7,281 nucleotides of DNA from an uncultured Rikenellaceae bacterium (GCA_947176715.1 CAMWRR010000092.1:1-7281); one strand, 5' to 3'. Shown: positions 1 to 6,720, counted from the first letter of the stretch. Translations and numbers: made by a program. The notes: generated by a model from the letters alone, not told the origin.

Positions 1-63
1 TCTCGGGGGCCCGGAGATGTGTTTATGAGACAGGCAGAAGAGAGGCGTTTAATACCCTTTACA

Positions 64-152
64 AATAACGCTTATAACTCCGTTACTCTCACTTGCGGGC
101 TTCCGTGCGGGGAATTTTATGCCCACTGCGAGGTGCGCCCACTGCGAGGTGC
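64..152 (+). repeat. Dispersed intergenic repeat, copy 1
   Basis: Positions 64-110 align without gaps to the reverse complement of 6467-6421, with 40 of 47 bases identical by hand count. Weaker similarity continues to about 142 with one single-base gap, ending in the shared core gcgaggtgcg. The copy lies in intergenic DNA and shows no transposase, so it behaves like a dispersed non-coding repeat. Its family is not one I can name. The open frame running through it (19-267) is probably accidental. Confidence 0.7.
121..152 (+). repeat. Perfect 16-bp tandem duplication
   Basis: The unit gcccactgcgaggtgc occurs at 121-136 and again at 137-152 with no mismatch, followed by a partial third start (gccc). 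It lies at the distal end of repeat copy 1. The inverted copy near 6390-6406 carries only one version of this core, so the duplication is local to this copy, most simply by replication slippage. Confidence 0.9.
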
Positions 153-214
153 GCCCCCCTTACAAAAACGACACTCTTTTTCCATATATGCGACAAAAAC
201 AGACGCGATTCCGG

Positions 215-263
215 TTATTTTATTTAAATTTACCACCGAAAAACCATATAATTTTATAAAGCT
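215..263 (+). promoter_or_regulatory. AT-rich leader, possible promoter of the DUF4293 gene
   Basis: The 50 bp before the start codon are very AT-rich compared with the rest of the window. TAAATTTA (225-232) and TAATTTTA (249-256) each differ from the Bacteroidetes -7 element TAnnTTTG at the last base. No convincing TTG -33 element sits at the expected distance, and the second motif is too near the start codon to leave a normal leader. This is the obvious place for the promoter of the rightward block, but the exact site is not resolved. Confidence 0.3.
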
Positions 264-767
264 ATGATTCAGAGAATACAAAGCATATACCTTTTGGCGA
301 CAGCCCTGTTATTGCTTCTGCTCTTCTTCGTGCCGACGGTAAGTATCGATTTCTTTCTCGGGACGCAATCACGTACCATAGAGATGTTGCCGTTCGGCAT
401 AACAGAGACCGGGGGCGGCGAAAGCTCCCTTGCGATAGGCACCGTATATTACGGCATACTCATAACCGTAGCTATGGCGTTGACGCTGACCGTCATATTC
501 CTGTTCAAGAACAGGTTGTTGCAGATGCGTCTGGTTGCGGCCGACATAGTGTTGCAGGCCGGCATCCTCGGCTTCATCGCCTACTATATATACAAAGCCT
601 ATTCGTTGGCGGAGAATATAGAGGCGGTATCCATCGGCGCCAAAGCGTACGTGAGCCTCTCGCCGGTATGCGCCGTTCCGGTGGCTACCATAATAGTGTC
701 GTGCCTCGCTTTCCGCGGCATACTGCGCGACCACATACTCGTACGATCGCTCGACCGCATACGTTAA
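264..767 (+). CDS. DUF4293 family four-helix inner membrane protein
   Basis: This 167-residue protein of unknown function matches the Bacteroidetes family DUF4293. It opens with the characteristic MIQRIQS(I/L)YLL segment and closes with the basic tail LVRSLDRIR, both of which I recognise from the family. Four hydrophobic segments are visible, at about residues 7-30, 59-81, 90-110 and 131-150. An extracytoplasmic or cytoplasmic loop of about 28 residues lies between the first two, and a short basic stretch (KNRLLQMR, 82-89) between helices 2 and 3. Length and topology fit a complete family member. The ATG at 264 places the hydrophobic helix directly at the N-terminus as expected. There is no good Shine-Dalgarno site, which is normal in this phylum. 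The stop lies 18 bp before the decarboxylase start, so the two are probably co-transcribed. No enzymatic role can be inferred. Confidence 0.9.
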   Translation: MIQRIQSIYLLATALLLLLLFFVPTVSIDFFLGTQSRTIEMLPFGITETGGGESSLAIGTVYYGILITVAMALTLTVIFLFKNRLLQMRLVAADIVLQAGILGFIAYYIYKAYSLAENIEAVSIGAKAYVSLSPVCAVPVATIIVSCLAFRGILRDHILVRSLDRIR

Positions 768-785
768 ACACATAAAAACGACATA

Positions 786-2864
786 ATGAACGACGATTAC
801 AACTATGCCGCGTGGTTCTTAGGACCCAAAGCGGAACACTCGGACACATGGGAGAAGATGCTCGTGTACACCTTCCGCGACTACGTGCACTGGCGCCGTA
901 ACTACTTCCCCGAAGACAACGTCGTGATAAACTCGCAGTTGAGACGCCAGCACGAGCTGAGGTTAGACAGCCTGCGCGACGAGCTGACTAGGATACTGGC
1001 CCTCTTCAAGGCACAGAACCCCATATACTCGCCCCGTTACATAGCCCACATGGTATCGGAGCAGACAATGCCGAGCGTGGTGGGCTACTTCGCCGGCATG
1101 CTCTACAACGCCAACAACATAAGCGGCGAATCGTCGCCCATAGGCTTCCCGTTGGAGATAGAGGTGGGCAAGATAGTGGCCGACATGCTCGGCTTCGACC
1201 CGTCGCAATCGTGGACCCACATAAGCTCCGGCGGCACCATCGCCAACATAGAGGCGCTGTGGATAGCCCGCACCGTAAAGTTCGTACCTTTCAGCGTTCG
1301 CGAATATTGCCGACAACAGGATATGGCCTACGACATAACCCTGCCCGACGGCTCCGTGTGCGACATACGCAAGGTGGACGACTGCACCCTCCTGCACATA
1401 GCGCCCGCCGAGGCCGTACGCATGACAAGACGGCTGTTTTACACTCAGATAGAGGCGGGACGCACTGCGGAGAAGATCATGGACGACTACTCCGACTTTG
1501 TCAAGAAGAGCGACTACAACATATCCGAACGCGGCCTTGCGCACGTGCTGGCCAAAGTGGGCGCGACACCGCGCGTCTATCTGTCGCCCTCGGCCCATTA
1601 CAGTCTCAAAAAGGCGGTCAACGTGCTCGGCTACGGCTCCGACTCGCTCCAGATAGTGGACGTAGACGAGAACTTCCGCATGAACACCACCCTCTTGCGC
1701 GAAAAGCTCATGGGTGCCCCCGACGACACATACATAGCGGCGGTACTCGGCATTGCCGGCACCACCGAGGAGGGTGCGGTAGACCCCATACACAAGATAA
1801 CGGCCCTGCGCAACGAGCTGTCGGCGACGCATAACCGCTCTTTCTGGCTCCACATCGACTCGGCGTGGGGCGGCTACGTGCGCTCGCTCTTCAAGGGCTA
1901 CGACCTCTCGTCCGGCAACATGGACGACAAGGTGGAGCGGTGCCGCGTAAACATCAACACACAGACCGGCGAGTGCATCTGGAGCGGCGACGACAACAAC
2001 TACCGCGCCTACCTCAGCTTCCCCGAGGCCGACTCGGTGACGATAGACCCGCACAAGCTCGGCTACATACCCTACCCTGCCGGCATGGTGTCGATACGCC
2101 ACGGACTGGTGACCGAGCTGATACGTCAGGACGCCGCATACGTATTCGACAAACAGAGCGGTCTGCTCCCCGACTTCGGATTCAAGATAGGCGACATCGG
2201 CAGCTACATACTCGAGGGCTCCAAACCGGGCGCCGCGGCCGCATCGTGCTACCTCGCCCACAAGACGATCCCCCTCGACATAGAGGGACACGGGGCCATA
2301 ATAAAATCGACCCTCATAAGCACCCAGCGTCTGCAACGCCTCATGTTCGAGCACCTCAACCGCTTCGACGAATACGACAGGCTCGCGTCGCATAACCACG
2401 CCGCAGGGTCAGACGAGCGCAGACTGGTTACGTTCAGGCCGATACACCGCCCGGACACCAATCTGATATGCTACATGATGGTGCCCGTAAAATCCGAAAA
2501 AGGCGGAGAATATATCATAGACAAAAGTTACTCTCTCGCGGAGATAAACGAACTCAACACCCGTCTCTACGCCGCCATGTCGGTAGGCGAAGAGTACAAG
2601 GGGCTGCAGAACATCGACTTCTTCGTATCGCGCACGCGTCTTACCGACGGGCTCTACAACTACGACTCCATAGCGAGGATACTGGAACCGCTCGGCATCA
2701 CCCGCAAGGCATACGTCAAGGAGGGGCTGTTCGTGCTCCGCTCCACCGTCATGAACCCGTTATACCAGTTGGCGGTACGCGAAGCCGAAAAGGATTATCT
2801 GTACGACTTCGTCGTAGCGCTTCACGGACATGCCTCGCGCATATTGCACGAGTTCGAGAGGTGA
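786..2864 (+). CDS. PLP-dependent group II decarboxylase, tyrosine decarboxylase-like
   Basis: This predicted 692-residue cytoplasmic enzyme should remove the alpha-carboxyl group of an amino acid using pyridoxal phosphate. Visible landmarks in order: HMVSEQTMPS (88-97) and ESSP (115-118) in the N-terminal part; SSGGTIAN (147-154), phosphate-binding loop; SPSAHYSLKKA (267-277), with His271 expected to stack on the PLP ring; GTTEEGAVDPI (325-335); HIDSAWGG (356-363), with Asp358 expected to contact the pyridine nitrogen; TIDPHKLGYIPY (419-430), with Lys424 the Schiff-base lysine; YILEGSK (474-480). From memory, these blocks and the overall length match the tyrosine decarboxylases of Enterococcus and Lactobacillus far better than short glutamate or aromatic decarboxylases. 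Tyr430, six residues after the lysine, corresponds to the catalytic-loop tyrosine of that family. Substrate is not proven: tyrosine, DOPA, phenylalanine or another amino acid are possible. No TyrP-type antiporter is adjacent. The ATG at 786 follows the DUF4293 stop by 18 bp. Residues about 165-250 are divergent from the Gram-positive enzymes. Confidence 0.88.
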   Translation: MNDDYNYAAWFLGPKAEHSDTWEKMLVYTFRDYVHWRRNYFPEDNVVINSQLRRQHELRLDSLRDELTRILALFKAQNPIYSPRYIAHMVSEQTMPSVVGYFAGMLYNANNISGESSPIGFPLEIEVGKIVADMLGFDPSQSWTHISSGGTIANIEALWIARTVKFVPFSVREYCRQQDMAYDITLPDGSVCDIRKVDDCTLLHIAPAEAVRMTRRLFYTQIEAGRTAEKIMDDYSDFVKKSDYNISERGLAHVLAKVGATPRVYLSPSAHYSLKKAVNVLGYGSDSLQIVDVDENFRMNTTLLREKLMGAPDDTYIAAVLGIAGTTEEGAVDPIHKITALRNELSATHNRSFWLHIDSAWGGYVRSLFKGYDLSSGNMDDKVERCRVNINTQTGECIWSGDDNNYRAYLSFPEADSVTIDPHKLGYIPYPAGMVSIRHGLVTELIRQDAAYVFDKQSGLLPDFGFKIGDIGSYILEGSKPGAAAASCYLAHKTIPLDIEGHGAIIKSTLISTQRLQRLMFEHLNRFDEYDRLASHNHAAGSDERRLVTFRPIHRPDTNLICYMMVPVKSEKGGEYIIDKSYSLAEINELNTRLYAAMSVGEEYKGLQNIDFFVSRTRLTDGLYNYDSIARILEPLGITRKAYVKEGLFVLRSTVMNPLYQLAVREAEKDYLYDFVVALHGHASRILHEFER

Positions 2865-2883
2865 GAACGACGGCAATGCAAAC

Positions 2884-2899
2884 CTCTCCCTACGGAGAG
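2884..2899 (+). other. Short intergenic hairpin
   Basis: In the 80-bp gap between the decarboxylase stop and the protease start, ctctcc (2884-2889) pairs with ggagag (2894-2899) around a ctac loop. There is no T-run after it, so it is unlikely to be an efficient terminator. It may act in mRNA processing or be a remnant of the dispersed repeat, since aaactctcc...cacggaga in the copy at 6412-6431 looks similar. No clear TAnnTTTG promoter is seen in the gap, so the protease may share the upstream transcript. Confidence 0.35.
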
Positions 2900-2944
2900 T
2901 AGCTGCAACCTGAAAAAAGAACGCTTCAATCAAATCAGAAAACA

Positions 2945-5900
2945 ATGATAAAAAAGCCCCTTACATTGTGTCTGCTGGCCCTTTCAGCCGCTTCCGCCGC
3001 ATGGGCCGACACAGCCGACGAAGCACGTTTGCTTCGGTTTCCGGCCACCAACGACCGACAGATAGTTTTCACATACGCCGGCGACCTATATTCGGTAGGC
3101 ATGGACGGAGGCGTAGCCCGAAAACTGACCTCGGACATAGGATTCGAGATGTTCGCCCGTTTCTCTCCCGACGGCGAGACCATAGCCTTCACCGGCCAAT
3201 ACGACGGCAACACCGAGGTGTACAGCATGCCGTCGGAGGGTGGCACTCCCGTGCGTCTGACCTACACCGCATCCGTAGACCGTGACAATATCGGCGACAG
3301 GATAGGCCCCAACAACATAGTGATGGCATGGACGCCCGACGGCAAAGAGATAGTGTTCCGCTCCCGCAGCTGGAGCTTCAGCAGCATGAGAGGCGCCCTG
3401 ATGAAGGTGAGCCGTGACGGCGGCGTACCGCAACGTCTGCCGCTGACCGAGGGGGGCTTCTGCTCGTTCTCACCGGACGGCAAATACCTCGCCCTCAACA
3501 GAATGTTCCGCGAGACCCGCTCATGGAAAGAGTACGAGGGGGGACAGGCCGACGAGATATGGCTGGCCGAACTCAAAACCGGCAAGTTGGACAAGCTGAC
3601 CGACAATCCGGCGCAGGATATATTCCCCATGTTCGTAGGCCGGGAGATATACTTCATCTCGGCCCGCGACAAGATAATGAACCTCTTCGTCTACAACCTC
3701 GACACCAAGCAGACCGAGAAGCTGACCGACTTTACCGAATACGACATAAAATACCCGTCGCACTCCGAGGGGCACATCGTCTTCGAGAACGGCGGTTACA
3801 TCTACAAATACTCGATAAAGGACAAAAGTTGCCAGAAGGTGCCCGTCGTAATACGCGACGAGGGGGTCTTCGCCCGTCCCAAATGGATAGATGCCTCAAA
3901 CCGCATATCGGGCTACTCGTTATCACCCGACGGCGAGAGGGTGCTCGTTACCGCCCGCGGCGACATCTTCTCTGTACCGGCCCGCAAAGGGGCGACAATC
4001 AATGTCACCCGTAGCGACGACGCCCACGAGCGTAACGGAATATGGTCTCCCGACGGCAAATATTTCGCCTACCTCTCCGACAAGAACGGCGAATACGACA
4101 TCTACGTGATAGCGCAGGAGCTGAACTCTGAGCCCAAGCAGCTCACCCACACCGAGGAGAACTACAAGTCCAACCTCAAATGGGCGCCGGACTCCAAGTC
4201 GCTCTACTACGCCACCGAGACCAAAGGGCTCTACAATGTAGACCTCAACGGCAACCAAAAGACAATTTATCAGGGCGAAGAGAGCGGCGCCAACGCATAC
4301 GTCATATCGCCCGACGGCAAGTGGCTCGCCTTTACCGGACGCCGCGACAACGACATGAATATCGTATTCCTCATGGAGATAGCCACAGGCAAGAGCTATC
4401 CCGTCACCGACGACTGGTACAGCTCCGGCTCGCCGATATTCTCGTCCGACGGCAAATACCTCTACTTCACCTCGTCGCGCGAGCTGAGGGCACAATATGC
4501 CTCCAACGAGTGGAACGCGCTCTATAACTATCAGAGCTTCATATTCGTAGTGCCTTTGGCGGCCGACACCCCCAATCCGTTACTCACCTCCAACGATGCC
4601 TACAAGGTTGCCGCCGCCCCGGGCGACAAGAACTCCGCCACTGCACAGAACGCCCCGATGAAGGTAGACCCCGACGGTATCATGGAACGTGCTGTCAGCC
4701 TGCCGCTCAACGCCGGATATTACCGTCTGCTCAATGCCTTCGACGACAAGCTGATATACTCTGCCGGCGGGGCCGTACACAGCTTCAATCTCGCCACCGG
4801 CAAAGACAAGGAGATAGGCAAAGGTAGCATCCTCGCCTTTACCCCCGATGGCAAAAAGGTGCTCTACCGCGACGGCAAAGGCATGAGCGTAATAGCCATG
4901 AGCGACGATCTGAAGAGCGGCACCGCCGTACCCACCGACGGACTGCGCGTATTCGTCGACTATGCGAACGAATGGAGGCAGATATTCGACGAGACGTGGC
5001 GCATATATCGCGACGGCTTCTATGTGAAGAACATGCGCGGGAAAGACTGGAAGGCCATTCATGACAAATATGCGGTACTGTTGCCGTATGTAAAACACCG
5101 TCAAGATCTTACCTACATCATAGGAGAGATGATATCCGAGCTTAACGTGGGACATGCCTACGTCACCACCGGCAACGACTATCCGATGCCGGAGCGTATC
5201 GCTACCGGACTGCTGGGGGCGCGTTTCAGCAAGGACAAGTCGGGGTATTTCAAGATCGAGAAGATATTCCGCGGGGCCAACTGGTCGGCAAAATGGCGTT
5301 CTCCCCTGACAGAGCCGGGCATGAATGTGGAGCCGGGCATGTATGTGATAGCCGTGAACAACATCCCCTGCACCGAGCTTACCGACATACTCCAGCCCTT
5401 GGCAGGCACCGTGGGGCAGACCGTGGAGCTGACGATAAACGACAAGCCCGCCAAGAGCGGCGCACGCAAGATATACGTCAGACCTATCGCCAACGAGGCG
5501 CCCCTCGCCTACTACGAGTGGGTGCAGGACAACATCGAGAAGGTAGACAAGCTCTCGGGCGGCGAGATAGGCTACATACACGTACCCGACATGAGCACGG
5601 CCGGTCTGGACGAGTTTACCCGTCTCTACTATCCGCAGCTCAACAAAAAGGCGTTGATTATCGACGACCGCATGAACGGCGGCGGAAACGTATCGCCCAT
5701 AATCATAGAGAAGCTGTCGCGCATAGTGTATCGCATGACCATGTCGCGCAACGGCGGACGACCCAACACCATACCCGAGGGGACGCATTACGGACCCAAA
5801 GTGGTGCTGATAGACAAATACTCCAGCTCCGACGGCGACCTGTTCCCCTACAGCGTAAAACGACTGGGGCTGGCCAAGCTGATAGGTATGCGCACATGGG

Positions 5901-6163
5901 GCGGCATAGTGGGTATCAGCGGCTCCAAGGAGTATCTCGACCGTCAGGACGTACGCACCCCGTTCTTCACCTCATACTCGTTGGACGGCGACTGGATTAT
6001 AGAGAACCACGGCGTCGACCCCGACATAGAGGTGGACAACAACCCGTTCGACGAATACAAAGGCATCGACAAACAGTTGGAAAAGGCGGTAGAGGTGCTC
6101 AAAGAGGAGATGAAGAGCTACAAACCGCTGCCCCCCGTTCCGGCAGACCCCGTGATACGATAA
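2945..6163 (+). CDS. Exported Tricorn-type serine protease (peptidase S41 family)
   Basis: This 1072-residue protein is a full-length Tricorn homologue that should cut peptides. A signal peptide (MIKK, then a hydrophobic core, AWA before Asp22) indicates export to the periplasm, unlike cytosolic archaeal Tricorn. Two beta-propellers occupy roughly residues 30-650, shown by about nine (S/T/A)(P/S)D-type strands such as FSPDGETIAF (73-82) and FTPDGKKVLY (632-641). A helical C1 domain follows (about 666-745), then a PDZ-like domain (about 765-860) and the S41 core (about 865-1050). Predicted catalytic residues are His737 in LNVGHAY, nucleophile Ser962 in SSSDGD (960-965) and Glu1020 in IENHGVDPD; NGGGN at 911-915 probably forms the oxyanion site. 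In Thermoplasma Tricorn, as I recall, the residue before the histidine is catalytic Ser745; here it is Gly736. Substrates are unknown. A long hairpin 40 bp after the stop probably terminates the transcript. Confidence 0.93.
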   Translation: MIKKPLTLCLLALSAASAAWADTADEARLLRFPATNDRQIVFTYAGDLYSVGMDGGVARKLTSDIGFEMFARFSPDGETIAFTGQYDGNTEVYSMPSEGGTPVRLTYTASVDRDNIGDRIGPNNIVMAWTPDGKEIVFRSRSWSFSSMRGALMKVSRDGGVPQRLPLTEGGFCSFSPDGKYLALNRMFRETRSWKEYEGGQADEIWLAELKTGKLDKLTDNPAQDIFPMFVGREIYFISARDKIMNLFVYNLDTKQTEKLTDFTEYDIKYPSHSEGHIVFENGGYIYKYSIKDKSCQKVPVVIRDEGVFARPKWIDASNRISGYSLSPDGERVLVTARGDIFSVPARKGATINVTRSDDAHERNGIWSPDGKYFAYLSDKNGEYDIYVIAQELNSEPKQLTHTEENYKSNLKWAPDSKSLYYATETKGLYNVDLNGNQKTIYQGEESGANAYVISPDGKWLAFTGRRDNDMNIVFLMEIATGKSYPVTDDWYSSGSPIFSSDGKYLYFTSSRELRAQYASNEWNALYNYQSFIFVVPLAADTPNPLLTSNDAYKVAAAPGDKNSATAQNAPMKVDPDGIMERAVSLPLNAGYYRLLNAFDDKLIYSAGGAVHSFNLATGKDKEIGKGSILAFTPDGKKVLYRDGKGMSVIAMSDDLKSGTAVPTDGLRVFVDYANEWRQIFDETWRIYRDGFYVKNMRGKDWKAIHDKYAVLLPYVKHRQDLTYIIGEMISELNVGHAYVTTGNDYPMPERIATGLLGARFSKDKSGYFKIEKIFRGANWSAKWRSPLTEPGMNVEPGMYVIAVNNIPCTELTDILQPLAGTVGQTVELTINDKPAKSGARKIYVRPIANEAPLAYYEWVQDNIEKVDKLSGGEIGYIHVPDMSTAGLDEFTRLYYPQLNKKALIIDDRMNGGGNVSPIIIEKLSRIVYRMTMSRNGGRPNTIPEGTHYGPKVVLIDKYSSSDGDLFPYSVKRLGLAKLIGMRTWGGIVGISGSKEYLDRQDVRTPFFTSYSLDGDWIIENHGVDPDIEVDNNPFDEYKGIDKQLEKAVEVLKEEMKSYKPLPPVPADPVIR

Positions 6164-6203
6164 CCGCCCACCAAATTACAGCCCCGCTGTAAGAGTTACC
6201 ATA

Positions 6204-6273
6204 AAGACACCCCGTCCGAAACCTCAGACCTCTTTGTATCGGAGGCTCCGTAAAGGTTCGGACGGGGTGTCTT
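6204..6273 (+). terminator. Long hairpin, probable terminator after the Tricorn-type gene
   Basis: The arm aagacaccccgtccgaa (6204-6220) pairs perfectly over 17 bp with ttcggacggggtgtctt (6257-6273). After one bulged A (6221), cct/agg adds 3 bp, and a small inner hairpin cctc (6229-6232) with gagg (6242-6245) fills the loop. It begins 40 bp beyond the protease stop. The following bases (aattata) are AT-rich but not a proper T-run, so termination strength is uncertain. It could also stabilise the mRNA 3' end or serve both strands. Confidence 0.65.
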
Positions 6274-6318
6274 AATTATAGCTATTCTATGCCGCAATAT
6301 TGCGAGATATACAATTAT

Positions 6319-6390
6319 TACTGTCCGAGGAACGATGACAGTAGGCCTTTCCGTTTGGCGGTCTTTCCGCTTCGCTTCAAGACCGAACGG
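6319..6390. other. Two adjacent hairpins next to the dispersed repeat
   Basis: Arm tactgtc (6319-6325) pairs with gacagta (6337-6343) over 7 bp with an 11-base loop. Immediately after, ccgtt (6351-6355) pairs with aacgg (6386-6390), and cggtct (6359-6364) with agaccg (6380-6385), leaving a 3-base bulge and a 15-base loop. The hairpins abut the repeat copy and may be part of one larger intergenic element. Nothing here identifies a known RNA family. Confidence 0.5.
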
Positions 6391-6467
6391 GCCGCACCTC
6401 GCGGTGGACAGAAACTCTCCCCCCACGGAGACCCGCAAGGGAGAGTAACGAAACTATAAGCGTTATT
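6388..6467 (-). repeat. Dispersed intergenic repeat, copy 2 (inverted)
   Basis: Read leftward from 6467, this segment matches copy 1 at 64-142: the first 47 bases are 40/47 identical, including an unbroken run of ten (cgttactctc), and the distal core gcgaggtgcg is shared. On the plus strand actctccc (6414-6421) can pair with gggagagt (6439-6446) over 8 bp. The corresponding pairing is lost in copy 1. The two copies flank the gene block from DUF4293 to the protease in opposite orientation. Confidence 0.7.
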
Positions 6468-6505
6468 CACTAAAATGGCCTAACCGCCTCTATTGTACCT
6501 CACGC

Positions 6506-6528
6506 GAGGCGCGGTCCACCGCAGCCTC
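6506..6528 (+). other. GC-rich hairpin
   Basis: The bases gaggc-gcgg (6506-6514) pair with ccgc-a-gcctc (6519-6528), giving nine base pairs with one bulged A at 6523 and a tcca loop. It lies about 80 bp upstream of the candidate promoter of the last rightward gene, with no T-run after it. It may be the outer end of the repeat region or a fold on leftward or rightward readthrough transcripts. Function unknown. Confidence 0.45.
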
Positions 6529-6607
6529 CGTCCCTTGTGAACCGCTCCTGATTCAACGCCTCGAAACTTAAAAACGGGGCAAAACAGCACAAATAAATCG
6601 GGAAAAG

Positions 6608-6638
6608 TTACAATAACCGGCAATATTCAGTATATTTG
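6608..6638 (+). promoter_or_regulatory. Candidate Bacteroidetes-type promoter for the small exported protein
   Basis: TATATTTG (6631-6638) fits the Bacteroidetes -7 consensus TAnnTTTG exactly. A TTA (6608-6610), one base off the -33 TTG element, lies 20 bp upstream, close to the usual spacing. Transcription would start around 6645, leaving an untranslated leader of about 75 bases before the ATG at 6721. It is the best promoter match I found in the window. Confidence 0.55.
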
Positions 6639-6720
6639 TAACAGCCGTATTTTAAGCAAAGAACCGCACCGCCGCGGATATGTGGTACAATTAGCCACAG
6701 TAAATAAAAACGACATCACC

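Larger units (their letters stand above)
6164..6720. other. Intergenic region of 557 bp without a credible gene
   Basis: From left to right the region holds the long hairpin (6204-6273), a 12-bp perfect palindrome cgcaatattgcg (6293-6304), two adjacent hairpins (6319-6343 and 6351-6390), the inverted dispersed repeat (about 6388-6467) with its own 8-bp stem, a GC-rich hairpin (6506-6528), and a promoter-like site (6608-6638). The only long open frame, leftward from 6438 to 6196, crosses the repeat and the terminator arm and has no protein-like features. Positions 6530-6607 show nothing I can name. Confidence 0.6.

Noticed and set aside
3..68. Possible 3' end of a plus-strand gene ending NTLYK with TAA at 66-68
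   Set aside because: It is only 21 codons long and another plus-strand frame is equally open here; codon use and context do not favour either, so I cannot support it.
19..267. 82-codon plus-strand open frame at the left edge
   Set aside because: It crosses the dispersed repeat and the 16-bp duplication, overlaps the DUF4293 start, and its product has no protein-like features.
963..2399. 478-codon open frame on the minus strand inside the decarboxylase gene
   Set aside because: The plus-strand reading has all decarboxylase motifs; the antisense product is low-complexity, rich in V, Y, G and R, with no recognisable domain. It follows from the codon bias of the real gene.
2876..2902. Tiny frame MQTSPYGE that could be a leader peptide before the protease gene
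   Set aside because: There is no run of regulatory codons and no attenuator with a T-run after it; a frame of eight codons is expected by chance.
4580..5788. 402-codon open frame on the minus strand inside the protease gene
   Set aside because: The same antisense effect: it overlaps the catalytic C-terminal half of a well-supported protease and its product looks like biased shadow sequence.
6293..6304. Perfect 12-bp palindrome as a possible operator
   Set aside because: It sits far from any start codon, between a terminator and a repeat, and a single short AT-centred palindrome is not enough to call a binding site.
6196..6438. 80-codon minus-strand open frame
   Set aside because: It runs through the repeat, the hairpin cluster and the terminator stem; its sequence is dictated by those elements, and there is no signal, domain or promoter. 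Similar spurious proteins may be annotated wherever the repeat occurs.
6682..6720. Upstream GTG start extending the small exported protein to 146 residues
   Set aside because: It would place 13 mainly polar residues before a normal signal peptide; the ATG at 6721 gives a standard basic N-region and has an A-rich leader.
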